Shown one piece after another: positions 1 to 8,812 of a stretch of DNA of 64,000 bases (position 1 is the stretch's first letter; every line of letters begins with the position of its first letter). The stretch is from Hymenobacter volaticus (GTDB lineage: Bacteria > Bacteroidota > Bacteroidia > Cytophagales > Hymenobacteraceae). The DNA is taken from assembly GCF_022921055.1 (NCBI RefSeq), contig NZ_CP095061.1:4565501-4629500 (forward strand), read 5' to 3'. Both the position numbers and the translations under genes were made by a program. Below the pieces are notes generated by a model that did not search any database, was not told the origin of the DNA, and saw nothing but the letters and a program-made list of their open reading frames with translations.

Positions 1-751
1 TGACGCGGGCCCCCTCAGGACGCGTTTACAGTTCGGAGCACGGGGAAAATATCGAGGATGAAGTGAACTTGATAGAAGTGAACCGCAACTATGGCTGGCC
101 CACAATAGAAGGTCTTTGCAATCTGCCCGCCGAGCAAACTTTTTGCACCGCCAACAACGTGCGGGAGCCTCTAGCTTCCTATACTCCTACTCTGGCCGTA
201 AGTGGCCTCACCTACTACAATCATCCGGCTATTCCCGGCTGGAACAATTCCCTGCTGCTGCTGAGTTTGAAAGCAGGCACCTTCACCCAATTGCAACTCA
301 ACACTACCGGCGATCAAGTGGCCAGCCAAAACAACCTGTGGGCCGGCACGTATGGCCGACTACGGGCCGTGTGTGTGTCGCCGCAGGGACGTGTGTATGT
401 TGGCACCAGCAACCGTGACGGCCGAGGCACCCCGCTGCCACCGACGACCGAATCCTAGTGCTGGAAAACCGAGCGTACATACCGGCAGCCGTGAAAAACG
501 GCACATCGAGTTTGCTACAACTGTGGCCGAATCCTGCCACCCAAACTGTGGCAATCCGATTGCCAGCCGCCACCCGTGCTTCCACAGTCATTCAATTGCG
601 CGATGCGCTAGGCCGCGCCACGCGCAATATTCAACTGGCCGCAGGTCAACAGGAAGTGAACATCGACCTGAAGGGGTTGCAAAGCGGCTTGTATATGGTA
701 CAAGCACAACTAGGTGACACGCAGTATACGCGCCGCCTAGTAATAGAGTAA
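1..751 (+). CDS. Glucose/sorbosone dehydrogenase-family protein, C-terminal part, with T9SS sorting domain (frameshifted)
   Basis: This is the 3' end of a gene that enters from the left edge; its frame is open from base 3. The visible residues S-S-E-H-G-E-N followed by D-E-V-N-L-I-E-V-N-R-N-Y-G-W-P are typical of PQQ-dependent glucose/sorbosone dehydrogenases (secreted beta-propeller sugar oxidoreductases). The propeller frame stops at 456-458 after TSNRDGRGTP. One extra C in the C run at 430-433 would join it to the next frame, giving ...GTPAATDDRILVLENR..., the usual family ending. That frame continues into a roughly 80-residue type IX secretion C-terminal domain (LWPNPA, then GLYMVQ, ending RRLVIE). 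The protein is therefore probably exported across the outer membrane by T9SS and cell-attached. The single-base break is likely a sequencing error. Confidence 0.8.
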
Positions 752-817
752 GAAAGTCTCATTTATCGGGGAGAACGTATGCCCTTATTCGTCAGCCTCG
801 AATACTTGCTAGTAGCT

Positions 818-850
818 ACAAAAAAGCCACGCTTAGCGTGGCTTTTTTGT
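818..850. terminator. Bidirectional intrinsic terminator
   Basis: A perfect 15-bp inverted repeat (818-832 and 836-850) with a 3-nt loop. The arms start or end in A6/T6 runs, so it can terminate on both strands. It closes the dehydrogenase gene. Confidence 0.85.
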
Positions 851-1185
851 GGGTGTTGAAGACCAACTAAATTGGGTGTATCTGCTCGGATTAGGTCAAC
901 CTGGCAGCTGATTTAGAGCAAGCGGCCGAGGTACTCACCAACTATGCATTAATACTCTTTTCTGTGTCGCTAGATTGTTCGTCACGAACAGTTGGTGTGC
1001 ATTAGCCAGTAAGTAGTGCCGCATTACTACTACTAGAGAAATCTTTTACGGTTCAGGCTTATAGCATCGCAAAGCGACCTATTCAAGGCCGGCAAAGCAG
1101 ATCATGCCGAACTACATCGAAGAGGTTCGTATAAAAGAAAACTATTTCGCGTGATAAGTAGTATTTATACTGTCTTAAAAATAAT

Positions 1186-1201
1186 TTTAGGCACATCTAA
1201 A
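1186..1201. promoter_or_regulatory. Putative DtxR/MntR-family operator upstream of the Nramp gene
   Basis: TTTAGG-CACA-TCTAAA is a 6-4-6 inverted repeat with one mismatch. The same architecture recurs at 2669-2684 in front of the neighbouring TonB receptor. The arrangement resembles the known DtxR/IdeR core TTAGGTTAGCCTAA. Metal-dependent repression of the Nramp gene is an inference. Confidence 0.55.
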
Positions 1202-1235
1202 TTACTATATTGTGTCTTCTTTAGTGCCTGACTCT

Positions 1236-2615
1236 ATGCCCCTTGTTACTGAAACTCCACCGGCGCCCCCAGTCTCTGTACCTATACCCGCACCTGAAGC
1301 GGGCTGGCGGCGGGCGCGAAGTGGCAACTCCTTAAGCGAAGTATACGCCAGCATCCGGGTACCGGCGCAGAATGCCTCGTTTTGGCGCAAATTATTAGCC
1401 TTCTGGGGCCCGGGCCTCATGGTAGCAGTAGGCTACATGGACCCCGGCAACTGGGCCACCGACCTCGCTGGCGGCTCCCAATTCGGCTATACGCTGCTAT
1501 CGGTCATCTTGATTTCCAATTTGTTTGCCATGCTGCTCCAGCACCTAGCTGCCAAGCTAGGTATCGTAACAGGGCGCGACTTGGCGCAAGCTTGCCGCGA
1601 CCATTATTCGAAGCCGGTGGCTATGGTGCTGTGGTTCCTGTGCGAAGTGGCCATTGCCGCCTGCGACTTGGCCGAAGTTATAGGCTCAGCCATTGCTTTG
1701 AATCTGTTGTTTGGTCTGCCGCTTACTTGGGGTGTGGTGCTTACCATTCTCGATGTGTTTGTGGTGTTGCTATTTCAGAGCCGCGGGTTTCGCGTGCTGG
1801 AAAGCATAGTAGCCGGCTTGATCGTGGTGATTTTCGGCTGTTTCCTTTACGAAATTATCATATCCCAGCCCGATTGGTTTGGCATTCTGGGCGGACTTGT
1901 GCCGCAGCCGCAGGTGGTCACCAACCCCAAGATGCTTTACATTGCCATTGGCATTTTGGGTGCTACCGTAATGCCTCATAACCTGTATTTGCACTCCAGC
2001 ATCGTGCAAACGCGTGCCATCGAGCAGACAGAAGGTGGCAAGCGCATGGCCATCAAGTTTGCTACCATCGACTCGACGGTGGCGCTGTTTATGGCATTCT
2101 TCGTGAATGCGGCCATTCTAATTACAGCTGCGGCGGCTTTCCACCGCAACGGCTTACACGAAGTAGCCGACATCAGTGACGCGCATAAGCTGCTGGCCCC
2201 AGTGCTGGGTGCGGGAGCAGCCAGTGCGGTGTTTGCAGTGGCACTGCTGGCTTCTGGCCAAAACTCCACGCTGACGGGTACGCTAGCCGGGCAAATTGTG
2301 ATGGAAGGCTTCCTTAACCTCAAATTGAAACCTTGGTTGCGCCGCCTGATCACGCGTGGTATTGCGGTGTTGCCCGCGCTCATCGTAACTATGAAATACG
2401 GCGAGAAAGGCACTGGGCAGTTGCTGGTCCTGAGCCAAGTAATTCTGAGTTTGCAACTAAGTTTCGCGGTGGTACCACTGGTGCTATTCACGGGCAGCAA
2501 AGACAAGATGGGCGTGTTTGTGAACCGGCCGTGGGTGCAGATAACCGCATGGATTGTGTCGGGTATCATCATTGCCCTGAACGCCTACTTGCTGTATGAA
2601 ACTTTCTTTGGATAA
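1236..2615 (+). CDS. mntH: Nramp family divalent metal (Mn2+/Fe2+) transporter
   Basis: Proton-coupled inner-membrane importer of Mn2+/Fe2+. Hallmarks seen are D-P-G-N-W-A-T-D-L in the first membrane helix, which supplies metal ligands, and [10 protein letters not shown] in helix 6, the second half of the binding site. About 11 hydrophobic segments follow a short Pro-rich cytoplasmic N-terminus. A GTG at 1212 would add 8 residues. I prefer ATG 1236 because the putative operator ends at 1201, leaving room for a 5' untranslated region. Length about 459 aa is normal for the family. An operator-like palindrome is shared with the TonB receptor downstream, suggesting co-regulated metal uptake. A terminator follows the stop, so the two are separate transcripts. 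Substrate choice (Mn versus Fe) cannot be read from the sequence. Confidence 0.93.
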   Translation: MPLVTETPPAPPVSVPIPAPEAGWRRARSGNSLSEVYASIRVPAQNASFWRKLLAFWGPGLMVAVGYMDPGNWATDLAGGSQFGYTLLSVILISNLFAMLLQHLAAKLGIVTGRDLAQACRDHYSKPVAMVLWFLCEVAIAACDLAEVIGSAIALNLLFGLPLTWGVVLTILDVFVVLLFQSRGFRVLESIVAGLIVVIFGCFLYEIIISQPDWFGILGGLVPQPQVVTNPKMLYIAIGILGATVMPHNLYLHSSIVQTRAIEQTEGGKRMAIKFATIDSTVALFMAFFVNAAILITAAAAFHRNGLHEVADISDAHKLLAPVLGAGAASAVFAVALLASGQNSTLTGTLAGQIVMEGFLNLKLKPWLRRLITRGIAVLPALIVTMKYGEKGTGQLLVLSQVILSLQLSFAVVPLVLFTGSKDKMGVFVNRPWVQITAWIVSGIIIALNAYLLYETFFG

Positions 2616-2623
2616 CCCCTAAG

Positions 2624-2659
2624 ATGCGTGGAGCCTAACCGGCTACCACGCATTTTTTT
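2624..2659 (+). terminator. Intrinsic terminator after the Nramp gene
   Basis: ATGCGTGG (2624-2631) pairs with CCACGCAT (2646-2653), followed by a T7 run. Confidence 0.8.
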
Positions 2660-2668
2660 GACCTTACT

Positions 2669-2684
2669 TTTAGATTAGTCTAAA
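2669..2684. promoter_or_regulatory. Putative DtxR/MntR-family operator upstream of the TonB receptor
   Basis: TTTAGA-TTAG-TCTAAA is a perfect 6-4-6 inverted repeat 61 bp before the receptor start. Its core TTAGATTAGTCTAA differs from the DtxR/IdeR core TTAGGTTAGCCTAA at only two symmetrical positions. It has the same spacing as the site at 1186-1201. Binding by a metal-dependent repressor is inferred. Confidence 0.6.
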
Positions 2685-2745
2685 TATTTTTTTCAATCTG
2701 GCTTAAAGGCCGAACCGGTCTGTTTTGCTGCTACTCCCAATTCCT

Positions 2746-5228
2746 ATGAAGCTTGCATACTTTGTACAGGTTCTTGCTGTTTTGCTGCTAGTTAGCGGAG
2801 CTACTTCGGCCCAAACGGCTATGGGTACCATCCGGGGTAGAGTAATGGTGGGCAACAAAGGATTGGAGCTAGCTACTGTGGCCATCCCGGGCACTACCCT
2901 AGGTACTTCAACCGATGCGCAAGGCCGGTACGAGCTACGGGCTGTGCCAGCCGGTACGCACACGGTGATTTTTTCGAGTGTAGGTTATCAGCTTCAGCGG
3001 CAACAGTTAACTACCACGGTTGGCCAGGTTACAGAAGCAACAGTTGAACTCATGGCTGTGCCTGCTGCGCTGGCCGAAGTGGTAGTCACGGGGGTGAGCC
3101 GGGTCACTGAAGTCCGCAAAAGTCCGGTGCCTATTGCAGTGCTTAGCAAGCGGGAAGTGAACCTCAATAGCAATGGCAATTTGGTTGACGCGGCCGTGAA
3201 AGGAGTACCAGGCTTGAGTGCCGTGACAACGGGACCCAACATTTCCAAGCCGTTCATTCGGGGATTAGGCTACAACCGGGTACTAACTCTCTACAACGGT
3301 CTGCGCCAAGAAGGCCAGCAGTGGGGTGACGAGCACGGCATCGAAATCGACCAGTACGACATCGACCGGATAGAGGTAGTAAAGGGCCCGGCCAGCTTAA
3401 TATACGGGTCCGATGCGGTGGCCGGCGTCATCAATATGCTGCCGCGCCTGCCCAACGGTTCGGCCGGCCAGCTGCATGGCGACGCCCTTACCGAGTATCA
3501 AACCAACAACAACTTGCTGGGTACCTCGGTGGGGCTGAACTACAACAAAAACGGCTGGCAATACGCAGCTCGGGTTCCTACCGCCTAGCACAAGCGTACC
3601 GTAATGCCCTGGAAGGCCGCGTGTATGGCACAGCCTTTCGAGAGTTTAACCTGACGACGATGGTCGGGGTGGAAAAAAAGTGGGGCTCCACGCACCTTTC
3701 CGCTACGCTTTACGATAACCACCAGGAAATCCCGGATGGCAGCCGCGACTCACTGAGCCGGCAGTTCACCCGGCAAATAGCGGAAGGCAACCAAGACGAC
3801 ATCAAGAACCGGCCCTTGGTGCCCACGGCCGACCTGAGTTCATACCACATCAACGCGCTGCACCAACGCATTCAGCACTATCGGCTCTTGAGTCGCACCC
3901 GCTTGAAACTAGGTACCGTGGAACTTCAGGCGCTGCTGGGTGCACAGCAAAACGTCCGCCGTGAGTACAACCACCCTACGGCGCCCGCCCAAGCAGGCTT
4001 AGGCGTAGTCTTGAACACCTATACCTACGACTTGCGCTACGCCGCTCCTGCTTGGCAGGGCTTGGAAACCACCCTGGGCCTAAACGGCATGTACCAAACC
4101 AACCACAACCGCGCCGCCACCGATTTTCCTATCCCCGACTATTCCCTGGCTGATGTGGGTGGCTATATCTATGTAAAGAAAACCTTCGGCAAGCTCGACC
4201 TTTCGGGCGGCGTCCGCTATGATACTCGGTTGCTGAAGTGGGCCGACTTCTACGTGGGCACGGATTCTACCACTGGGTTTAGTCGGCAGCTAAGTGCAGC
4301 TGAAGCCGACGGAGCCGACCCGCAGTTTTCCGCTTTTCGGACGCGTTACCAGGGTGTTTCGGCAAGTGTGGGCGCGACCTATACTCTCACAGAGCGGCTA
4401 CTGTTGCGGGCCAATGTGGCGCGGGGCTACCGAGCGCCTAACATCACGGAAGTAGGCTCCAACGGCCTTGACCCCGGCGCACACATTGTGTATTTGGGCA
4501 ACCGCAGCTTCGGCCCGGAGTTCAGCTTGCAGCAAGACTTGGGCGCAAGTGCGTATCTGCCGGACGCGGAAATAAGCGCCAGCGTGTTCAACAATGCCAT
4601 CGATAACTATATCTATCAAGCCCGCTTGAATGACTCTAATGGGCAGCCGGTTATCATCGTGCCGGGCAACGCCACTTACCAGTACCAGCAAGGTCGTGCG
4701 CGGCTATACGGGGCTGAAATAACGGTAAATCTGCACCCGAAGGCGCTGCCGGCGTTGGCTTTCAACAACAGTTTGGCATACGTAACTGGCCTAAACAAAG
4801 AAGCTAGTTTATTGGAAACCAACGGCGCGGCGGCCAAGTACTTGCCGTTTATTCCGCCGCTGCGTACTCGCTCCGAAGTGCGCCTGAGCAGCCAGCAAGC
4901 ATGGGGGCCATTGACCGACACCTACGTGCGCGCAGTGCTGGATTATAATGCCGCCCAAAACCGTTTTTACGCCGTCGATAACACGGAAACCCGCACGGCT
5001 GGCTATGCTTTGGTGGGGCTTGGCGCGGGTACCAGTTTCACGGGTGGCCCTAGCAAGCGCGAAATTTTGCAGGTGTTTGTGCAACTCGACAACGTGTTCA
5101 ATACGGTGTACCAGTCGCACCTTAATCGCCTGAAATACTTCGAGTACTATGCGGCTTCTCCCACGGGTCGGCAAGGCATTTACAATCAGGGACGCAACCT
5201 GAGCTTGAAAGTAATTGTCCCATTTTAA
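2746..5228 (+). CDS. TonB-dependent outer-membrane receptor, probably for a metal ion or metal complex (frameshifted)
   Basis: The order is signal peptide (about 1-24), a carboxypeptidase-regulatory-like beta domain (about 27-105), a plug containing E-V-V-V-T-G, I-R-G-L and I-E-V-V-K-G-P-A-S-L-I-Y-G-S-D-A-V-A-G-V-I-N, then a 22-strand-type barrel ending in a terminal Phe. The plug loop Q-Q-W-G-D-E-H-G resembles metal receptors of the ZnuD type, which fits the Nramp gene upstream. The frame breaks at 3571-3574: adding one G to CGGGTTCC gives ...AARGSYRLAQAYRNALEGRVYG... and restores an 827-aa protein. The start is ATG 2746, giving a clean signal peptide; a TTG at 2725 is not needed. It is probably cotranscribed with the next gene (55 bp apart). 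The ligand is not certain. Confidence 0.85.
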
Positions 5229-5283
5229 TCGGTTTTAATGGTTCTTCGTAGAAGGCGCACACTCTCTCCTACCACACTTAACC

Positions 5284-6141
5284 ATGTCCTACCGTTACTT
5301 GCTATTGGGGCTGCTGCTCTTGGGCTTCCGGGCCGAAGCGCAAGAAGCTCCTGAAAAGCCCTGCCCTTACGATTCGGCCCATTTCGACTTGTTTCATCCG
5401 GTGCCGCGCAACCGCCTGCGCCCCCTGCGGCCCGACCGGCCTGGCGTTACGGAAAGCCCTTTCACGGTTGATGCCGGCCACTTCCAAGTGGAAATGGATG
5501 CTTTGCGGCTTATCAACAGCCGCGACGACGACGAACGCAGCCGCGAATTCAAGGCAGCTTACTCCAACCTAAAGCTTGGCCTGAGCCGTCGCACCGATAT
5601 TCAACTGGAAGTACCGCTCTACAAAATAAGCAAGGATCGCACGGTCGGCGAGTCGGATTGGGAGCGGCATACTGGCTTTGGTGACATGGCGCTGCGGGTG
5701 AAGCACAACTTCCTTGGCGACGACCAAGACGGCCCTATTGCCATGGCAATTGTAGGCTATGTGCGCTTCCCAACTGGGGGCAAAACCGGGAGCGGCGCGG
5801 CAGAATACGGCATGATTGTGCCCGTCAACATCGAGTTGCCACACAAGTTCAACCTCGACCTTCAGCTGGAGTCGGACCTGGAATACGACCGAGACATGAG
5901 CCGCCGCTATGTGCAGCTGATGCCATCCATTGCCCTCGACCACGAATTCACCGACGTATTTTCTTTCTTGGTGGAAGGCGTAACCCAATGGGATACCAAA
6001 CACAACGGCTGGCGCACCACCGTAAACTTGGCGCCCATCTTCACCGTCAACGAAAACCTTCAACTCGACTTTGGTGCGCACTTCGCGTTAAACCGCGAAA
6101 CCGACCGGGAATTTTTTGTAGGCTTTTCCTTCCGCCGCTGA
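5284..6141 (+). CDS. Outer-membrane protein of the MetA-pathway/transporter-like family (PF13557-type)
   Basis: 285 aa with a signal peptide (cleavage near A-E-A-Q). The mature part contains the family-like opening R-P-D-R-P-G-V-T-E-S-P-F-T-V-D-A-G-H-F-Q-V-E, then alternating amphipathic strands ending in V-G-F-S-F-R-R. This predicts a small outer-membrane beta-barrel. The family name comes from phenol-degradation clusters, but most members have no tested function. It follows the TonB receptor by 55 bp without a terminator, so it probably belongs to the same metal-responsive transcript. Its role there is unknown. Confidence 0.7.
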   Translation: MSYRYLLLGLLLLGFRAEAQEAPEKPCPYDSAHFDLFHPVPRNRLRPLRPDRPGVTESPFTVDAGHFQVEMDALRLINSRDDDERSREFKAAYSNLKLGLSRRTDIQLEVPLYKISKDRTVGESDWERHTGFGDMALRVKHNFLGDDQDGPIAMAIVGYVRFPTGGKTGSGAAEYGMIVPVNIELPHKFNLDLQLESDLEYDRDMSRRYVQLMPSIALDHEFTDVFSFLVEGVTQWDTKHNGWRTTVNLAPIFTVNENLQLDFGAHFALNRETDREFFVGFSFRR

Positions 6142-6187
6142 GCTAAAACAAAGAACTAAAGGAAGCGGCAAGCCTCTACTCCTCGTG

Positions 6188-6248
6188 CTAAATCCCATAA
6201 TAAAATCCTGCGGCAACAGTTGCCGCAGGATTTTATTATGGGATTTAG
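6188..6248. terminator. 61-bp perfect palindrome acting as a bidirectional terminator
   Basis: Arms 6188-6217 and 6219-6248 are fully complementary around a single central base. They include a CCTGCGGCAA core and outer A/T-rich parts. The palindrome lies between convergent genes (the outer-membrane protein on + and the SPW protein on -). The stem is much longer than usual for an intrinsic terminator. Confidence 0.75.
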
Positions 6249-6257
6249 GGTTGATAA

Positions 6258-6635
6258 TTACCGAGCGTTATCGGTCATCAAGGAGCGGGTGTGTGCTTTC
6301 CAGTCGGTGATAAACCAGGTGACGACGGACACCGCCCCTAAAACCCAACACAGATTACGTTCGGCACTTCCCTGCGGAAACTTGAACAAGAAAGGCGCAA
6401 CCAACAAGAGTACTCCCGTTAGTAGATCAAGCCAGCCGTGAATTTGCAGAGGCACTATTCGAATCAAGCCTAGCTTGAAGTCGGTGAGTAGGGTTAGAAG
6501 CAGGTAACCACCAGCCATTACATAACATGCAGTGTCAACGGCGGGCTCTAAATCGGATACGATAGGCGCCATGGCCAAGACGGTAATAAACATTACATCC
6601 ACGACGCCGTGGGCTGTAGGTGAGAGGACTTTCAT
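6258..6635 (-). CDS. SPW-repeat-type small membrane protein
   Basis: 125 aa from ATG 6635, chosen because the paralogue next door starts with the same M-K-V-(L/I)-S-P-x-x-H-G. About four membrane helices form two repeats, each with a helix pair around the conserved (L/I)-H-G-x-L-(D/E)-L segment, ending in T-D-W-(K/R)-A. This matches the SPW repeat family (PF03779-like) of inner-membrane proteins of unknown function. It is a tandem paralogue of the gene at 6784-7179. A terminator lies between them, so each probably has its own promoter. Confidence 0.7.
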   Translation of the reverse strand: MKVLSPTAHGVVDVMFITVLAMAPIVSDLEPAVDTACYVMAGGYLLLTLLTDFKLGLIRIVPLQIHGWLDLLTGVLLLVAPFLFKFPQGSAERNLCWVLGAVSVVTWFITDWKAHTRSLMTDNAR

Positions 6636-6726
6636 CGGTGGTAGTACTATTGAAGTTAAACCATGCTGTTTCGTACGGCAAGCCTTGCGCAAGGGTATTG
6701 TCGATCCTCCCCTAAACGCTGACCAT

Positions 6727-6761
6727 AAAAAAGCCTGGCTGCTTGTAGGCGCCAGGCTTTT
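6727..6761 (-). terminator. Intrinsic terminator for the upstream SPW gene
   Basis: 11-bp arms 6729-6739 and 6751-6761 with an 11-nt loop. The A6 run at 6727-6732 reads as T6 on the minus strand. Confidence 0.75.
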
Positions 6762-6783
6762 GAGTATGCTACTTACGCCAGCA

Positions 6784-7179
6784 CTAGTGATTTGGCACTA
6801 TCGAATTGTGGGCATTAGCATTGGCGTGCGTACTGGCCCGCCAGTCGGTGAGCATCCACGCGCCAAGAAACAGGACACCCATGCCCATAAAGAAGTTGCG
6901 GGCTACGTGGCTGTCGTCGCTGAAGCCAAACAAGAAGGGTGATGCTAGCAACACTAGGCCGCTTACAAGTTCCAAGCCGCCGTGGATTGGGAACGGAATC
7001 ATGCGAGCCACTCCCATAGGGAAGTCCGTCAGGAGTGTGATTACCAAGTAACCTGCGGCCAACACGTAACAGACAGTGGCGTAGGTCCCGTCGAAGTTGA
7101 AGAGGGTGGGTGCCAGGGCAAACAGGGCAATGGTGCCGTAGTCGAGCATGCCGTGCACGCGAGGTGATATTACTTTCAT
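6784..7179 (-). CDS. SPW-repeat-type small membrane protein (paralogue)
   Basis: 131 aa with four predicted membrane helices. It starts M-K-V-I-S-P-R-V-H-G-M-L-D-Y and contains I-H-G-G-L-E-L and L-T-D-W-R-A, aligning end to end with the product of 6258-6635. The polar tail is His/Asn-rich. Function is unknown. The pair arose by tandem duplication. Confidence 0.7.
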   Translation of the reverse strand: MKVISPRVHGMLDYGTIALFALAPTLFNFDGTYATVCYVLAAGYLVITLLTDFPMGVARMIPFPIHGGLELVSGLVLLASPFLFGFSDDSHVARNFFMGMGVLFLGAWMLTDWRASTHANANAHNSIVPNH

Positions 7180-7318
7180 GGCGTAGTCTTAAATCAAGGT
7201 GAGAAAGGAAGTGTTATGCCCTTTCTACGCCCACCCTACGCAAAGGATATTGTTGAGCTACTGATATTTACTGTTTATTTCACGTGTTTCTAACTGAGAA
7301 TATCACCTACCGTTCTGC

Positions 7319-8529
7319 TTATACCAAGCCTTGCAACCGCACGAATTCCTGACCTAGAATTGCCTTGTCGTCGGCTTGCAACCAGTCGTGCAAGATGGTG
7401 GCGTAGAGGCTGCGAAAATCAAGTTGGTGGCGTAGGTCGCCGTCCAGGAGGTTTTCGAGGTCGGGAGCATTATTAAGGACTCCTTTTTGCTGAAGGCCCC
7501 GCCGAGCAGCAACACATTGTTCGCGGTGCCGTGGTCAGTGCCATTGCTGGCGTTTTGGGTCACACGACGACCAAATTCCGAAAACACCAACACCAGCGTA
7601 TCATTGAAATTACCGGCCTTTTGCAGGTCTTCGGCAAACGAAGCCAACCCGTTAGACAAATCACCGAGCAGTCTACCCTGCTGTTCTTGCTGCCGCACGT
7701 GTGTATCGAAACCAGTAAGCGACACATAAAACACGCGCGTATCAATGCCCGAATTGATTAGCTCCGCTGTGGTTTTCAGGTTGCGGCCAAATTCCGTGGT
7801 CGGATACGCAACACTGGATTTGTACACCTTGGACGTTTGGTACAAGTAATCGGCCGAGGATGAGGTTTCGGCCAACGTCTTGTACAAGTAATCCAGCTCC
7901 GACACGGCACCCGTAGGCTTCTCGCCGCTCACTTGCGCGATAAATTGGTTTTGCGTTATCTGATGAAATTTTTCGGGGTTCTTTAACGCCAAGCCTTTGC
8001 GCAACTCCCCTTTCATAGCCAAGCTCAACGTATCGTCCACCTCCAAGCCATTGTAGGGGACTTGGCAAGCCGGGCAGTTCGAGTCGAGGTAGCGGCCGAG
8101 CCAGCCGGTGCTCACGTACTGGTCGGAAGCCGAACCGCTCTGCCAGATGTCCATGGAGCGGAAGTGCGACCGGTCGGGGTTAGGGTATCCCACCGAATTT
8201 AGCACAGCTACATAGCCTTGGTCATAAAGATCCTTCAGGCGCGCCATGTTAGGATTGAATCCCAAGTCTTTATCGAGAGCCAGCACGCCGCTTTGCTCCC
8301 GGATGCCAAGCGTAGGGCGGGCCTTGTAATAGAGGTCGTTGCGGTATGGCACGATGGTGTTTAGGCCGTCGTTGCCGCCTCCAAGTTGCACCACTACCAG
8401 CCGACGGCCGTTGGCATCAGCCAGCTTCTGCAGGCCCTGGCTGTCTAGCGCGTGCAAGAATTTCGGCACGAACAGCAAGCTGCTAGCCAGTACAGAGGTC
8501 TTCAGAAAGTCGCGGCGGGAAGTAGGCAT
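7319..8529 (-). CDS. DUF1501 family secreted protein (frameshifted near the 3' end)
   Basis: It begins with a twin-arginine-like export signal, S-R-R-D-F-L-K-T-S, then a hydrophobic stretch. The body has family landmarks V-V-V-Q-L-G-G-G-N-D-G-L-N, S-H-F-R-S-M-D-I-W-Q and S-E-F-G-R-R-V near G-T-D-H-G-T-A, suggesting a sulfatase/phosphatase-like fold with possible metal ligands. The frame breaks at the A5/G2 run (7482-7488 on the plus strand). One extra base restores ...SKKGVLNNAPDLENL... and ...ILHDWLQADDK..., ending at TAA 7319-7321 and giving about 403 aa. Without it an aberrant tail ends at 7354. It pairs with the DUF1800 gene upstream on the same strand, as in many Bacteroidota and Planctomycetes. 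The enzymatic activity of the pair is not established. Confidence 0.8.
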
Positions 8530-8603
8530 TGTGTTGTCTATTTAAATACTCATACTATTCTGCTGTATCTCGTTTGTTGACGTTGCCATCCTAGCTAAAA
8601 CGT

Positions 8604-8753
8604 CCTACTGAGCTTGTCAAAGCATCTCGTTCGCGCCGTTGCACTGACAAAGGGTTTAGTACACTAGCGAGATGCTTCGGCTGCGCTCAGCATGACAGGT
8701 AGTTTAGCTATTTAAGCAGACGAACGGTATGCTTCGGCTGCGCTCAGTATGAC
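8604..8753. repeat. Three copies of a short intergenic repeat between the DUF1800 and DUF1501 genes
   Basis: Two direct copies (8667-8698 and 8726-8753) share the core ATGCTTCGGCTGCGCTCAG. A third, diverged copy is inverted (8604-8631, ATGCTTTGACAAGCTCAG on the minus strand). Each holds a short GAGC/GCTC-like imperfect palindrome. This looks like a REP-type dispersed element; copy number elsewhere cannot be checked here. Confidence 0.7.
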
Positions 8754-8812
8754 GTTCTAGTTGTGTTGTCAACGGCAACACGCTAAATGCTTCAGTTAAG
8801 CAGGATGGTTGT

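Larger units (their letters stand above)
752..1235. other. Intergenic region before the Nramp gene
   Basis: It holds the bidirectional terminator at 818-850 and the palindromic operator at 1186-1201. I see no convincing gene or RNA between about 851 and 1185. Confidence 0.6.
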
